Source: G039029935 sp039029935 (GTDB lineage: Bacteria > Chloroflexota > Anaerolineae > Caldilineales > Caldilineaceae). From it: a stretch of 7,323 bases of DNA. The notes under the pieces were generated by a model. The model was not told the origin of the DNA, searched no databases, and saw only the letters and a program-made list of their open reading frames with translations. Positions 1 to 5,463 of this stretch are shown here, piece after piece. Position 1 is the stretch's first letter. Every line of letters starts with the position of its first letter. The DNA lies in the NCBI GenBank assembly GCA_039029935.1, contig JBCCFC010000693.1, positions 1 through 7,323 on the forward strand, read 5' to 3'. The position numbers were made by a program, and so were the translations under genes.

Positions 1-25
1 CTATCCCATGTATGTAGTGGGATAG
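1..25. repeat. 8-bp perfect inverted repeat upstream of the AraC-family gene
   Basis: Bases 1-8 (CTATCCCA) pair perfectly with 18-25 (TGGGATAG) around a 9-base spacer. It lies about 30 bases before the AraC-family start codon, so it could be an operator for that gene or the end of an upstream terminator. No T-run follows it, which argues against a terminator on the + strand. The window edge hides any extension of the left arm. GGGATAGTC at 19-27 recurs exactly at 875-883, at the end of the AraC gene. Confidence 0.35.
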
Positions 26-56
26 TCAAAATATATTCCCTTCGCCTGGTGAGCGG

Positions 57-881
57 ATGCCCTTCTTTACGGGTAGCTTTGACTGGTTCAATGCCACGGC
101 GCAGGCGAGCTATCCCCATCGACACGACTTCTACGAGATTCTCTACATCACAGGTGGGGCGGGCACACACTATTTGGATTTTGATGGGTATCCAATTGAG
201 CCGCCCATCCTTTATTTTATCTCGCCGGGACAGATTCACTATTGGGAAACGAGCATCCCATTGGAGGGGCAGGCACTCCTTTTTCTAGCTGATTTTCTGC
301 TTCAAGGACAACGAGATGATAATATCCTGCATGAGCTTGGTTTTTTCCATACGATTGAAGAAATGCCCGCGCTTCCACTGCATGGGCATGACGCTGAGGT
401 GAGTGCCAATTTGGTCAATGCCATTGTTGATGAGTTTGAGGACGACCGATTCAGCCGCAACTCGGCAATACGCTCGTGGTTCCATCTGCTACTTGTTAAC
501 TCACAGCGTCTCTTCAACGAAACATCCGCAACATCGAACAGCAACGCACCCTCAACCCTTGTTCGCCACTTCAAGCAACTTGTCTCAGAGCAATTTACCA
601 TCGAACAATCTGTGCAGGCGTATGCCGATCAGCTCGCGGTTACGTCCAGCCACCTCAGCAATACGGTCAAAGAGATGACGGGTCGAACCCCTGGGCAACT
701 CATCCGTCAAGAGGTTGTTCTTGAAGCCAAACGACTGCTCCAGCACACAGACCTAACCATTGCAGAGATCGGGTATCGGCTCAACTTTGATGATCCATCT
801 TACTTTAACCGCTTCTTTCGCCGCGAAGCAGATATAAGTCCGGGGCGATTCCGAAAAAAGTACCCTACTATCGGGGGATAG
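57..881 (+). CDS. AraC-family transcriptional regulator with cupin sensor domain
   Basis: A 274-residue DNA-binding regulator of the AraC/XylS family, expected to bind a small effector and activate or repress nearby promoters in the cytoplasm. The N-terminal half (about residues 15-90) is a cupin-type ligand-binding domain. It has the typical PHRHDFYEILYITGG stretch (20-34), with histidines 21 and 23, and a later SPGQIHYW segment. The C-terminal half (about 180-270) carries two helix-turn-helix motifs: YADQLAVTSSHLSNTVKEM near 189-207, and the family signature LTIAEIGYRLNF...SYFNRFFRR near 233-256, ending in SPGRFRKKYP. Length is normal for the family. The ATG at 57 has only a weak GGTGAG ribosome site (48-53). 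An in-frame stop at 15-17 and the lack of another start codon leave no upstream alternative, so the N-terminus is slightly short compared with many relatives. The effector is unknown. The following gene, 117 bases on, is the obvious candidate target. Confidence 0.93.
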   Translation: MPFFTGSFDWFNATAQASYPHRHDFYEILYITGGAGTHYLDFDGYPIEPPILYFISPGQIHYWETSIPLEGQALLFLADFLLQGQRDDNILHELGFFHTIEEMPALPLHGHDAEVSANLVNAIVDEFEDDRFSRNSAIRSWFHLLLVNSQRLFNETSATSNSNAPSTLVRHFKQLVSEQFTIEQSVQAYADQLAVTSSHLSNTVKEMTGRTPGQLIRQEVVLEAKRLLQHTDLTIAEIGYRLNFDDPSYFNRFFRREADISPGRFRKKYPTIGG

Positions 882-882
882 T
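867..882. repeat. 6-bp inverted repeat across the AraC-family stop codon
   Basis: ACTATC (867-872) pairs with GATAGT (877-882) around GGGG, and the TAG stop lies in the right arm. There is no T-run after it, so it is a poor intrinsic terminator. It shares CTATC and the nine bases GGGATAGTC with the inverted repeat at 1-27. The two could therefore be related protein-binding sites, but the match is short. Confidence 0.25.
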
Positions 883-936
883 CCCTCGCATGATTGCCGT
901 TTCACCGCTATCATGTACCCATCAACAGATATGAGT

Positions 937-976
937 AGGACTTACACAAGTCCTCAATAATTTACCCAGTGGGTAA
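937..976 (+). promoter_or_regulatory. Candidate AraC-type operator/promoter of the NTF2-like gene
   Basis: Two perfect inverted repeats sit between the AraC-family gene and the next gene. AGGACTT-ACAC-AAGTCCT spans 937-954 and TTACCC-AGT-GGGTAA spans 962-976. Between them AATAAT (956-961) matches the -10 consensus at five of six positions, and no good -35 exists 17 bases upstream. A weak -35 overlapped by a regulator site is what AraC-type activated promoters usually look like. The link to the upstream regulator is inference: AraC proteins usually bind direct rather than inverted repeats, so another regulator is possible. Confidence 0.3.
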
Positions 977-998
977 GCAGATAGAGAGGAAACGAAAC

Positions 999-1772
999 AT
1001 GAGTCAAAAATTAGAAAACGCAAAAAGTCTCTATTTAGAGGGCATCCGTGATGGCAACGCACGTGAAACTGTCACCAAATATACAGGTAGCCGGTACACA
1101 CAACATAGCACGGGGGTCCGTGATGGTGTCGAGGGGTTTGTTGAATTCTTCGATCCATTTATCGAGCGCAATCCCAAACGTGATATTCAGATAGTTCGCG
1201 GGCTGGAGGATGGACAATATGTCTTTGTACACGTCTACCAATCACTGAATGATGGTGAAGCCGAGTGGGTCACAACCGACTTTTTTGACACCGACGAGAA
1301 TGACAAGATCATCGAGCACTGGGACGTGATTGCGGCTTACTCCCCGAATACACCATCGGGTCACACGTCGGTTGATGGGCCGACTGAAGTGACAGATTTG
1401 GACAAGACCGAGGCCAACAAAGAACTGGTGCGCAATCTGATTCGTGATGTGTTGATGGGCGAAAATCCACACAACATCGACAACTACATCTCTACCGAAA
1501 CCTATATTCAGCATAATTCAGAAGTGCCTGATGGTTTGGAGCATTTTAAGCCATTGGCCTTGGCAGAAGAAAAGCCGCTCATCTATCAAGAAGTTGTACT
1601 GCTGGTCGGCCAAGGGAATTTTGTGGCAACACTAGCGCGGGCCACATGGGAAGGCGTACCGTATGCACAGGTCGATATTTTCCGCATTGAAGATGGGCTG
1701 ATTGTGGAACATTGGGACAATGCGGAGCCAGTACCACCAGAGGAAGAGTGGGCGAATAGCGGTAAGTTTTAA
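999..1772 (+). CDS. Tandem NTF2/SnoaL-like domain protein
   Basis: A 257-residue soluble protein made of two NTF2-like (SnoaL-like) cone-shaped domains in tandem. Domain 1 spans about residues 5-118 and domain 2 about 138-245. The duplication shows in matching landmarks: YTQHSTGVRDGVEGF (33-47) against YIQHNSEVPDGLEHF (169-183), and IIEHWD (104-109) against IVEHWD (235-240). Domains of this fold include polyketide cyclases, ketosteroid isomerases, dehydratases and non-catalytic small-molecule binders, so the substrate cannot be read from sequence. The conserved Y-x-Q-H and EHWD residues line the pocket region in relatives. The start at 999 is chosen over an in-frame GTG at 969 because AGAGAGGA (983-990) lies 8 bases upstream, and the longer form would read through the inverted repeat at 962-976. 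It lies downstream of, and in the same direction as, the AraC-family regulator and may be its target. No signal peptide or membrane segment is visible. Confidence 0.88.
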   Translation: MSQKLENAKSLYLEGIRDGNARETVTKYTGSRYTQHSTGVRDGVEGFVEFFDPFIERNPKRDIQIVRGLEDGQYVFVHVYQSLNDGEAEWVTTDFFDTDENDKIIEHWDVIAAYSPNTPSGHTSVDGPTEVTDLDKTEANKELVRNLIRDVLMGENPHNIDNYISTETYIQHNSEVPDGLEHFKPLALAEEKPLIYQEVVLLVGQGNFVATLARATWEGVPYAQVDIFRIEDGLIVEHWDNAEPVPPEEEWANSGKF

Positions 1773-1877
1773 TAGGGACAATAAGTGTTCTATCACCGAG
1801 GCGATGAGGGATTCGCTATCTGAAGTCTGAACAGCCCCAACATCTAAACAGCCTCGGCGTCTAAACATATATTGTCT

Positions 1878-1906
1878 TTGTCGTTCATCTCCATATTTGG
1901 TATAAT
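1878..1906 (+). promoter_or_regulatory. Sigma-70-type promoter (extended -10) of the GNAT-fusion gene
   Basis: TTGTCG (1878-1883), a 17-base spacer and a perfect TATAAT (1901-1906), preceded by TG one base upstream (1898-1899). Transcription would start near 1913, giving a leader of about 40 bases to the ATG at 1954. This promoter shows that the gene is transcribed separately from the NTF2-like gene. It also makes a start at the earlier in-frame ATG (1906), which overlaps the -10 box, impossible from this transcript. Confidence 0.7.
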
Positions 1907-1953
1907 TGGTGATAAACATTTATTTTGTTATCGTATACATTTGGAAGGCAATT

Positions 1954-2823
1954 ATGATTAGACGAACACTGGCAAGCGATAAAGAGGCCCTCTTAGCACT
2001 GCTCAAGGACAGCGGTGAGTTTGATACAGCGGGACTGATGCTTGTCGAAGAAATGATGGTGCAGTACCTTGCTGGTGACAGTGATGCGCTCTGGTTTACT
2101 GTCGATGATGGCGAACCTGTGGGCGTGGCCTATTGCGCACCTGAACCGATGACCAATGGTACTTGGAATCTGCTTATGTTGTGGATGCGCGCAGACCGTG
2201 TGGGCAAGGGGCTGGGTCGTGCGCTTGTGCGGCGTGTGGAGGCCAAGCTCACGGAGTTGGGGGGACGCATCCTCATTGTGGAAACATCGGGGACAGACGG
2301 CTATGCAAGTTCGCGTCGTTTCTATGAAAAGAGTGGCTTTACCAAAGAGGCACGCATCCGTGACTTCTATGAGCCAGGCGATGACAAAATTGTGTACTGG
2401 AAAAAGCTGTCCACCATAGATGCCATTCCGGATGCGGAGATCGACGAATTATATGCACTGTTTGCTGCCAAGAAAATGCGTCGAGAACTATGGACCCATA
2501 CGGCCCACTTTGTTGTGGTGACATGTCTGCTGGTGGCTCGACCGGATGACACCAATTTGGATGTTATGCGTACACTGATCAAGGCCAACAACCTGCACAT
2601 GGGTATCGAAAATACCGATACAGGTGGTTACCATGAGACGTTGACGTGGTTTTATCTGCATGAAGTCAAAAATGTGTTAGCTGGCGCAGGTACACTGGAT
2701 CGGTATGAGGCAGTACGGTTGGTGCTGCAATCACCGATTGTTGCGATAGATTATCCAGGTCAATTCTATGACAAGCGTAACCTGTTTTCAGTTGAGGCGC
2801 GGCGGTCTGTTCTTCAGCCATGA
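1954..2823 (+). CDS. GNAT-family N-acetyltransferase fused to a His-containing domain of unknown function
   Basis: A 289-residue two-domain protein. Residues 1-152 form a GNAT fold that should transfer an acetyl group from acetyl-CoA to an amine. The acetyl-CoA pyrophosphate loop is R82-V-G-K-G-L-G88, followed by the usual amphipathic helix (RALVRRVEAKL). The end of the fold is YASSRRFYEKSGFTKEARI. Residues 155-289 form a second domain with WTHTAHF (180-186), GGYHETLTWFYL (224-235) and a terminal NLFSVEAR (277-283). From memory this matches an uncharacterised bacterial family that also occurs alone, whose hallmarks are W-(S/T)-H-x-x-H and GYHET-T. The conserved histidines (182, 185, 227) might bind metal, but that is inference. 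The start at 1954 is supported by GGAAGG (1943-1948) and by the promoter just upstream. The acceptor substrate is unknown, and the gene stands alone between its own promoter and the hairpin at 2999. Confidence 0.87.
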   Translation: MIRRTLASDKEALLALLKDSGEFDTAGLMLVEEMMVQYLAGDSDALWFTVDDGEPVGVAYCAPEPMTNGTWNLLMLWMRADRVGKGLGRALVRRVEAKLTELGGRILIVETSGTDGYASSRRFYEKSGFTKEARIRDFYEPGDDKIVYWKKLSTIDAIPDAEIDELYALFAAKKMRRELWTHTAHFVVVTCLLVARPDDTNLDVMRTLIKANNLHMGIENTDTGGYHETLTWFYLHEVKNVLAGAGTLDRYEAVRLVLQSPIVAIDYPGQFYDKRNLFSVEARRSVLQP

Positions 2824-2998
2824 GGATATTGGGGCCAACGTACCGAATATCAACCATCGACGCCCCCATCCTACCTTAAGGAATGGCAATTAAATAACGT
2901 ACCCATTTGGATTAGAACCGCACGGGGCGTGATCACTGAACGTGTGTAAGTTAAATCATTGATATTCCTAAGTATACACGAATAAGCCCGAATTATAT

Positions 2999-3042
2999 GC
3001 AGCGACTTCACATGTATATTGAAGTCGCTGCTAAATTTTATT
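2999..3042 (+). terminator. Intrinsic terminator-like hairpin
   Basis: A perfect 12-bp stem (2999-3010 with 3020-3031, GCAGCGACTTCA and its complement) closes a 9-base loop. It is followed by a T-rich but interrupted tail (TAAATTTTATTTTA). The tail orientation fits termination of + strand transcription from the GNAT-fusion gene, whose stop lies 175 bases upstream. The minus-strand side lacks a T-run. I see no gene in the 2824-2998 stretch between that stop and the hairpin. Confidence 0.6.
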
Positions 3043-3254
3043 TTATAGCACTTGCAAATCCGTAACAATTGCCAACAGTTTTTCTTGGGCCAGCCCTGAT
3101 TCTGTATACTCAGAAATTTCCTTCAGTGACATATGCAGTCCCAAAGATAGCTGTGGATGCGTCAATGCCCAGGTATGTGCTTCTCTAGTATAGTTGTGGC
3201 TTGTTCGTTCACAATAATATCGCGCAATTTAGCATCTTCATCAAATAAAGCATG
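3043..3254 (-). pseudogene. Truncated, frameshifted gene remnant (C-terminal module, unknown family)
   Basis: Read on the minus strand, one frame encodes HALFDEDAKLRDIIVNEQAT...ILEKHIPGH and then stops (TGA at 3164-3162). The frame one base back continues as LTHPQLSLGLHMSLKEISEY and runs to a natural TAA at 3045-3043. Adding a single G to the GGG run at 3170-3168 joins them without a break through EKHIPGALTHPQLSL, giving an open stretch of 70 codons. There is a stop (TGA at 3257-3255) immediately upstream and no ATG at the head. This is therefore the 3' end of a lost gene carrying a 1-base deletion, unless the base is a sequencing error. The Leu/Glu/Lys-rich make-up suggests a small helical module at the C-terminus of a larger enzyme. 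I cannot name the family with confidence. The flanking bases 3255-3308 show nothing recognisable. Confidence 0.55.
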
Positions 3255-3308
3255 TCATCATCCATCCTTATACATGAAAATATGCGCACTATTATAGCTC
3301 ATAATCAA

Positions 3309-3638
3309 CTATTCCTGATTATATTGAAATTGATAAGTTGTGTTACTAACTCCTTCGCCAGATACCTCTTTGTTATTTGGTTCTACGAGATACGAATCCT
3401 CAGTTGGCATTCGGCCTTGTTCTTGATGACGCTGGCGCAATGTTTGTAGCAGGCTAAGACCATGCGTACCCGATCCCTGTGATGCGCGCATTCGAAAACG
3501 GGTTTCTGCGTCAAATTCAGTCAACATAATCGCGGCCATTTCTTCAAATAGTTTATTCATACTCATACTCCGTTGTTTTGCAACTTCTTTTAAACGACTA
3601 TGAGTTTCATCTGGCAAACGAACAGTAAATGCGCTCAT
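3309..3638 (-). CDS. Ribbon-helix-helix antitoxin of the PIN toxin pair
   Basis: A 109-residue protein whose N-terminus is an Arc/CopG-type ribbon-helix-helix. The strand is SAFTVRLPDE (2-11), followed by two helices (about 12-24 and 27-44: HSRLKEVAKQRS, then MNKLFEEMAAIML). Such proteins bind operator DNA as dimers and neutralise the partner toxin through the tail, here about residues 45-109. The tail is long, polar and probably partly disordered (RMRASQGSGTHG, then a Gln/Glu-rich end). The ATG (3638-3636) overlaps the toxin stop as ATGA, and a strong AGGAGG (3648-3643) lies 4 bases upstream inside the toxin gene. This should give translational coupling with high antitoxin output. It probably represses the shared promoter at 4117-4146. 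Neighbour and fold agree, so the role is fairly secure, though activity is not shown by sequence alone. Confidence 0.85.
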   Translation of the reverse strand: MSAFTVRLPDETHSRLKEVAKQRSMSMNKLFEEMAAIMLTEFDAETRFRMRASQGSGTHGLSLLQTLRQRHQEQGRMPTEDSYLVEPNNKEVSGEGVSNTTYQFQYNQE

Positions 3639-4069
3639 CTGGCCTCCTTTAAAAATTGATCTGCGGTCACAACAGAGATATCTGGAAAAGATAGCTCGGA
3701 CTGTCGAAAATCGCGAATATTGCTTGTGACAATGTGTGTTACGCCCGCTGCGATGGCAAGTTCCATGACAAAATTATCGCCCTCATCTCGAAGATTGGGA
3801 CGCCACGCATAATAGATTTTTACCCATCGGCAGACACTAAAAAAGTCATTGAGTGCCTGTTGTCTTTCATTCGGTGTCAAAAGACATCGTTTAAAAAAAT
3901 TTTTTTCTCGATTGACAACGTCTTCGTATTCTAAGAATAAGGCCGTACTCATAACGGGTTGATACGTACCTCGATAGCACAATTCGAGGACATCGGCATT
4001 CTTTCCAAAAGGATTAAGTAAGGCTGAGACGAAGACATTGGTATCGACGACGATTGGCTGGATACTCAC
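3635..4069 (-). CDS. PIN-domain toxin, putative endoribonuclease
   Basis: A 144-residue PIN-domain protein of the 'putative toxin component, PIN family' group (COG1569-like), expected to cleave RNA with divalent metal when free of its antitoxin. The acidic active site is visible: D9 in VVDTNVFVSALL, E47 in ALFLEYEDVV, D98 in RDEGDNFVMELA and D120 in TSNIRDF. Where many PIN proteins read T-G-D, this one has T-S-N followed by R-D-F, which I recall as common in this subgroup. Length is normal. The start codon is GTG (4069-4067) with no clear ribosome site, and no other start lies upstream before the in-frame stop at 4117-4115, so translation is probably weak. The gene comes first in the operon and overlaps the antitoxin by 4 bases, the reverse of the common antitoxin-first order. 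It faces away from the dehydratase gene across a 115-base gap holding both promoters. Confidence 0.88.
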   Translation of the reverse strand: MSIQPIVVDTNVFVSALLNPFGKNADVLELCYRGTYQPVMSTALFLEYEDVVNREKNFFKRCLLTPNERQQALNDFFSVCRWVKIYYAWRPNLRDEGDNFVMELAIAAGVTHIVTSNIRDFRQSELSFPDISVVTADQFLKEAR

Positions 4070-4097
4070 TGGATTGAATCTCGCTGGTTCGTAACAA

Positions 4098-4126
4098 TTG
4101 ATTAAGCTATCATTTTATGATACCAT
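4098..4126 (+). promoter_or_regulatory. Possible promoter of the dehydratase gene
   Basis: TTGATT (4098-4103), a 17-base spacer and TACCAT (4121-4126) would start transcription near 4133, about 50 bases before the ATG at 4185. The -10 box matches only four of six positions. It overlaps the toxin-antitoxin operator on the other strand, so the two promoters might interfere or share control. A TTGTCA at 4140-4145 is a second -35 candidate but has no well-placed -10 box. Confidence 0.3.
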
Positions 4127-4146
4127 ATACGCGACCATATTGTCAA
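4108..4146 (-). promoter_or_regulatory. Toxin-antitoxin promoter with palindromic and direct-repeat operator candidates
   Basis: On the minus strand a perfect TTGACA (4146-4141), an 18-base spacer and TATCAT (4122-4117, five of six consensus) form a strong promoter. It starts about 40 bases before the toxin GTG. The -10 box is the right half of a palindrome, TATCAT-TTT-ATGATA (4108-4122). The spacer contains two ACCATAT direct repeats (4122-4128 and 4134-4140, + strand) exactly 12 bases apart. Short palindromes or direct repeats at about one helical turn are typical of ribbon-helix-helix binding sites, so autorepression by the antitoxin is a fair inference. Confidence 0.65.
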
Positions 4147-4184
4147 ATTACAATCATACAAAAACAGTATACACGGGAGAAACC

Positions 4185-5354
4185 ATGAAAATCACAGACA
4201 TCAAAACCTATCTCATGCATGCGGGTGTCCCCGGTAGCACAGGCTGGAAGTCACGCAACTGGCTCTTTGTCAAGGTATTTACCGATGAGGGCATCTATGG
4301 TGTGGGCGAGGCAAGTGGGTGGCCGCGTGTGGTGGAGACGGCCATCCAGGATTTGACGCCGATTCTGATTGGCGAGGACCCTATGCGTATTGAGTCGTTG
4401 TGGCAGAAGATGTTTATTGCCATGATGGGGCATGGCATGACAGGCGTTGTCGGTGGTGGGGCGATTACAGGGATTGAGATGGCATTGTGGGACATCAAGG
4501 GCAAGGCACTCAATACGCCTGTGTGGAATCTGCTGGGTGGCAAAATTTGGGACAAGCTGCGACTCTATCCACACGCGCATACACCGGAACGAGCGCAGGA
4601 GATGGTGGATCGGGGATTTACAGCCATCAAGACGGGTGGTGTGGACCAGCCACTGCGCCGTGTGGAGGCTCTTCGCAAGGAACTAGGTCCCGATATCGAT
4701 ATCATGGTCGATGTGCATGGCCCGCCTTGGCTGACGACGCGGGATGCCATTCGCATGGGACAAGCTCTTGAAGAATATGACATTCTCTTTTATGAAGACC
4801 CCGTTGCACCAGAGAATATCGAGGCCATCGCCAAAGTAGCCGATAAGGTGAATTTGCCCATTGCTGCGGGCGAGCGTCATGCACATAACTACGGCGTACG
4901 TGAGTTGATTGAGCGTGAGATTGTCGATGTCGTGCAGCCGGATACGGGACGCGCTGGCGGGCTGTTGCAGATGAAAAAGATGGCGGCGTTAGCGGAAGCA
5001 CACTATATCGGTTTTGCTCCACATGATGGCTCGCTGGGTCCACTGGCCGAAATTGCCGCACTCCATCTTTGCTCAACCTTGCCCAATTTCCTGATTTTGG
5101 AGCATCTTGAAGATGATGTGCCTCAACGGTATGAGGTCATCGAGCCACAGCCGACGATTGTGGATGGGCATATGGTTGTGCCGGATTCGCCTGGGTTGGG
5201 TGTAGATATTGTCGAGGAGGCCATTGCCACCTATCCATCGACGGGGAATATTGCGCCGCCACGAGCTGATGCCGTCACCTATTTTATGGCGCGGCAGGGA
5301 CGGGCGCGATGGGCGAATGATTCAGAGGAAGGTGAGGTGACGGATGGATGGTAA
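4185..5354 (+). CDS. Enolase-superfamily sugar-acid dehydratase (mandelate racemase subgroup, galactonate dehydratase-like)
   Basis: A 389-residue cytoplasmic Mg2+ enzyme of the enolase superfamily, likely to remove water from an aldonic or similar sugar acid. Residues 1 to about 125 are the capping domain that sets specificity, and about 126-360 the (beta/alpha)7-beta barrel. Metal ligands read as D176 (in MVDVHGP), E204 (FYEDP) and E230 (AGERH). H178, two residues after the first ligand, and H280 (APHDG, paired with D253) match the acid/base arrangement of galactonate dehydratase, and E306 lies at the barrel end. The second strand reads KTGG (149-152) without the K-x-K of mandelate racemase, which favours dehydration. 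Length is close to DgoD-type enzymes. The exact substrate is open. The start at 4185 is chosen because GGGAGA (4175-4180) precedes it and MKITDIKTYL is the usual family N-terminus; the 29 codons upstream in frame are AT-rich and unlike the family. No transporter, aldolase or kinase partner is in view. Confidence 0.9.
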   Translation: MKITDIKTYLMHAGVPGSTGWKSRNWLFVKVFTDEGIYGVGEASGWPRVVETAIQDLTPILIGEDPMRIESLWQKMFIAMMGHGMTGVVGGGAITGIEMALWDIKGKALNTPVWNLLGGKIWDKLRLYPHAHTPERAQEMVDRGFTAIKTGGVDQPLRRVEALRKELGPDIDIMVDVHGPPWLTTRDAIRMGQALEEYDILFYEDPVAPENIEAIAKVADKVNLPIAAGERHAHNYGVRELIEREIVDVVQPDTGRAGGLLQMKKMAALAEAHYIGFAPHDGSLGPLAEIAALHLCSTLPNFLILEHLEDDVPQRYEVIEPQPTIVDGHMVVPDSPGLGVDIVEEAIATYPSTGNIAPPRADAVTYFMARQGRARWANDSEEGEVTDGW

Positions 5355-5398
5355 CTAAGTTCAATAGGCAATGAATTACAAGGTCAGACGAGTACCCA

Positions 5399-5433
5399 AA
5401 GAAGCCGAGTTTTTGGCAAAAACTCGGCTTCTT
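5399..5433. terminator. Perfect 16-bp palindromic hairpin between convergent genes, likely bidirectional terminator
   Basis: Bases 5399-5414 and 5418-5433 are exact reverse complements around GGC. Each arm holds AAGAAGCCGAG plus five T or A. It sits 45 bases after the dehydratase stop and 31 bases before the end of the convergent Uma2 gene, where a shared terminator is expected. The arms provide their own A/T runs, but no long T-run follows on either strand. Palindromes of this general look (AAGAAnCCGnGTTTTT) recur in many cyanobacterial and Chloroflexota genomes, from memory, so it may also be a dispersed repeat. Confidence 0.65.
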
Positions 5434-5463
5434 GGAGACGTGTGTAAGCATGATGCAAGACAC

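Noticed and set aside
894..914. TTGCCG...TATCAT as a promoter for the NTF2-like gene.
   Set aside because: The boxes are only 9 bases apart, far too close for a sigma-70 promoter.
1796..1857. CCGAGGC (1796-1802) and GCCTCGG (1851-1857) as a terminator after the NTF2-like gene; also a repeated TCTAAACA at 1843 and 1860.
   Set aside because: The 7-bp arms are 48 bases apart and no T-run follows. The direct repeat is only 8 bp. Neither is more than chance would give.
2871..3068. A 65-codon minus-strand open frame in the gap after the GNAT-fusion gene.
   Set aside because: No ribosome site and no recognisable motif. It runs through the terminator hairpin and overlaps the better supported remnant in another frame.
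3301..3322. ATAATCA/TGATTAT inverted repeat over the antitoxin stop as a minus-strand terminator.
   Set aside because: The stem is almost all A/T, only 7 bp, and the minus-strand side lacks a T-run.
4098..4184. Twenty-nine extra N-terminal codons for the dehydratase.
   Set aside because: They are AT-rich, unlike family N-termini, and cover the divergent promoter region. The ATG at 4185 has its own ribosome site.
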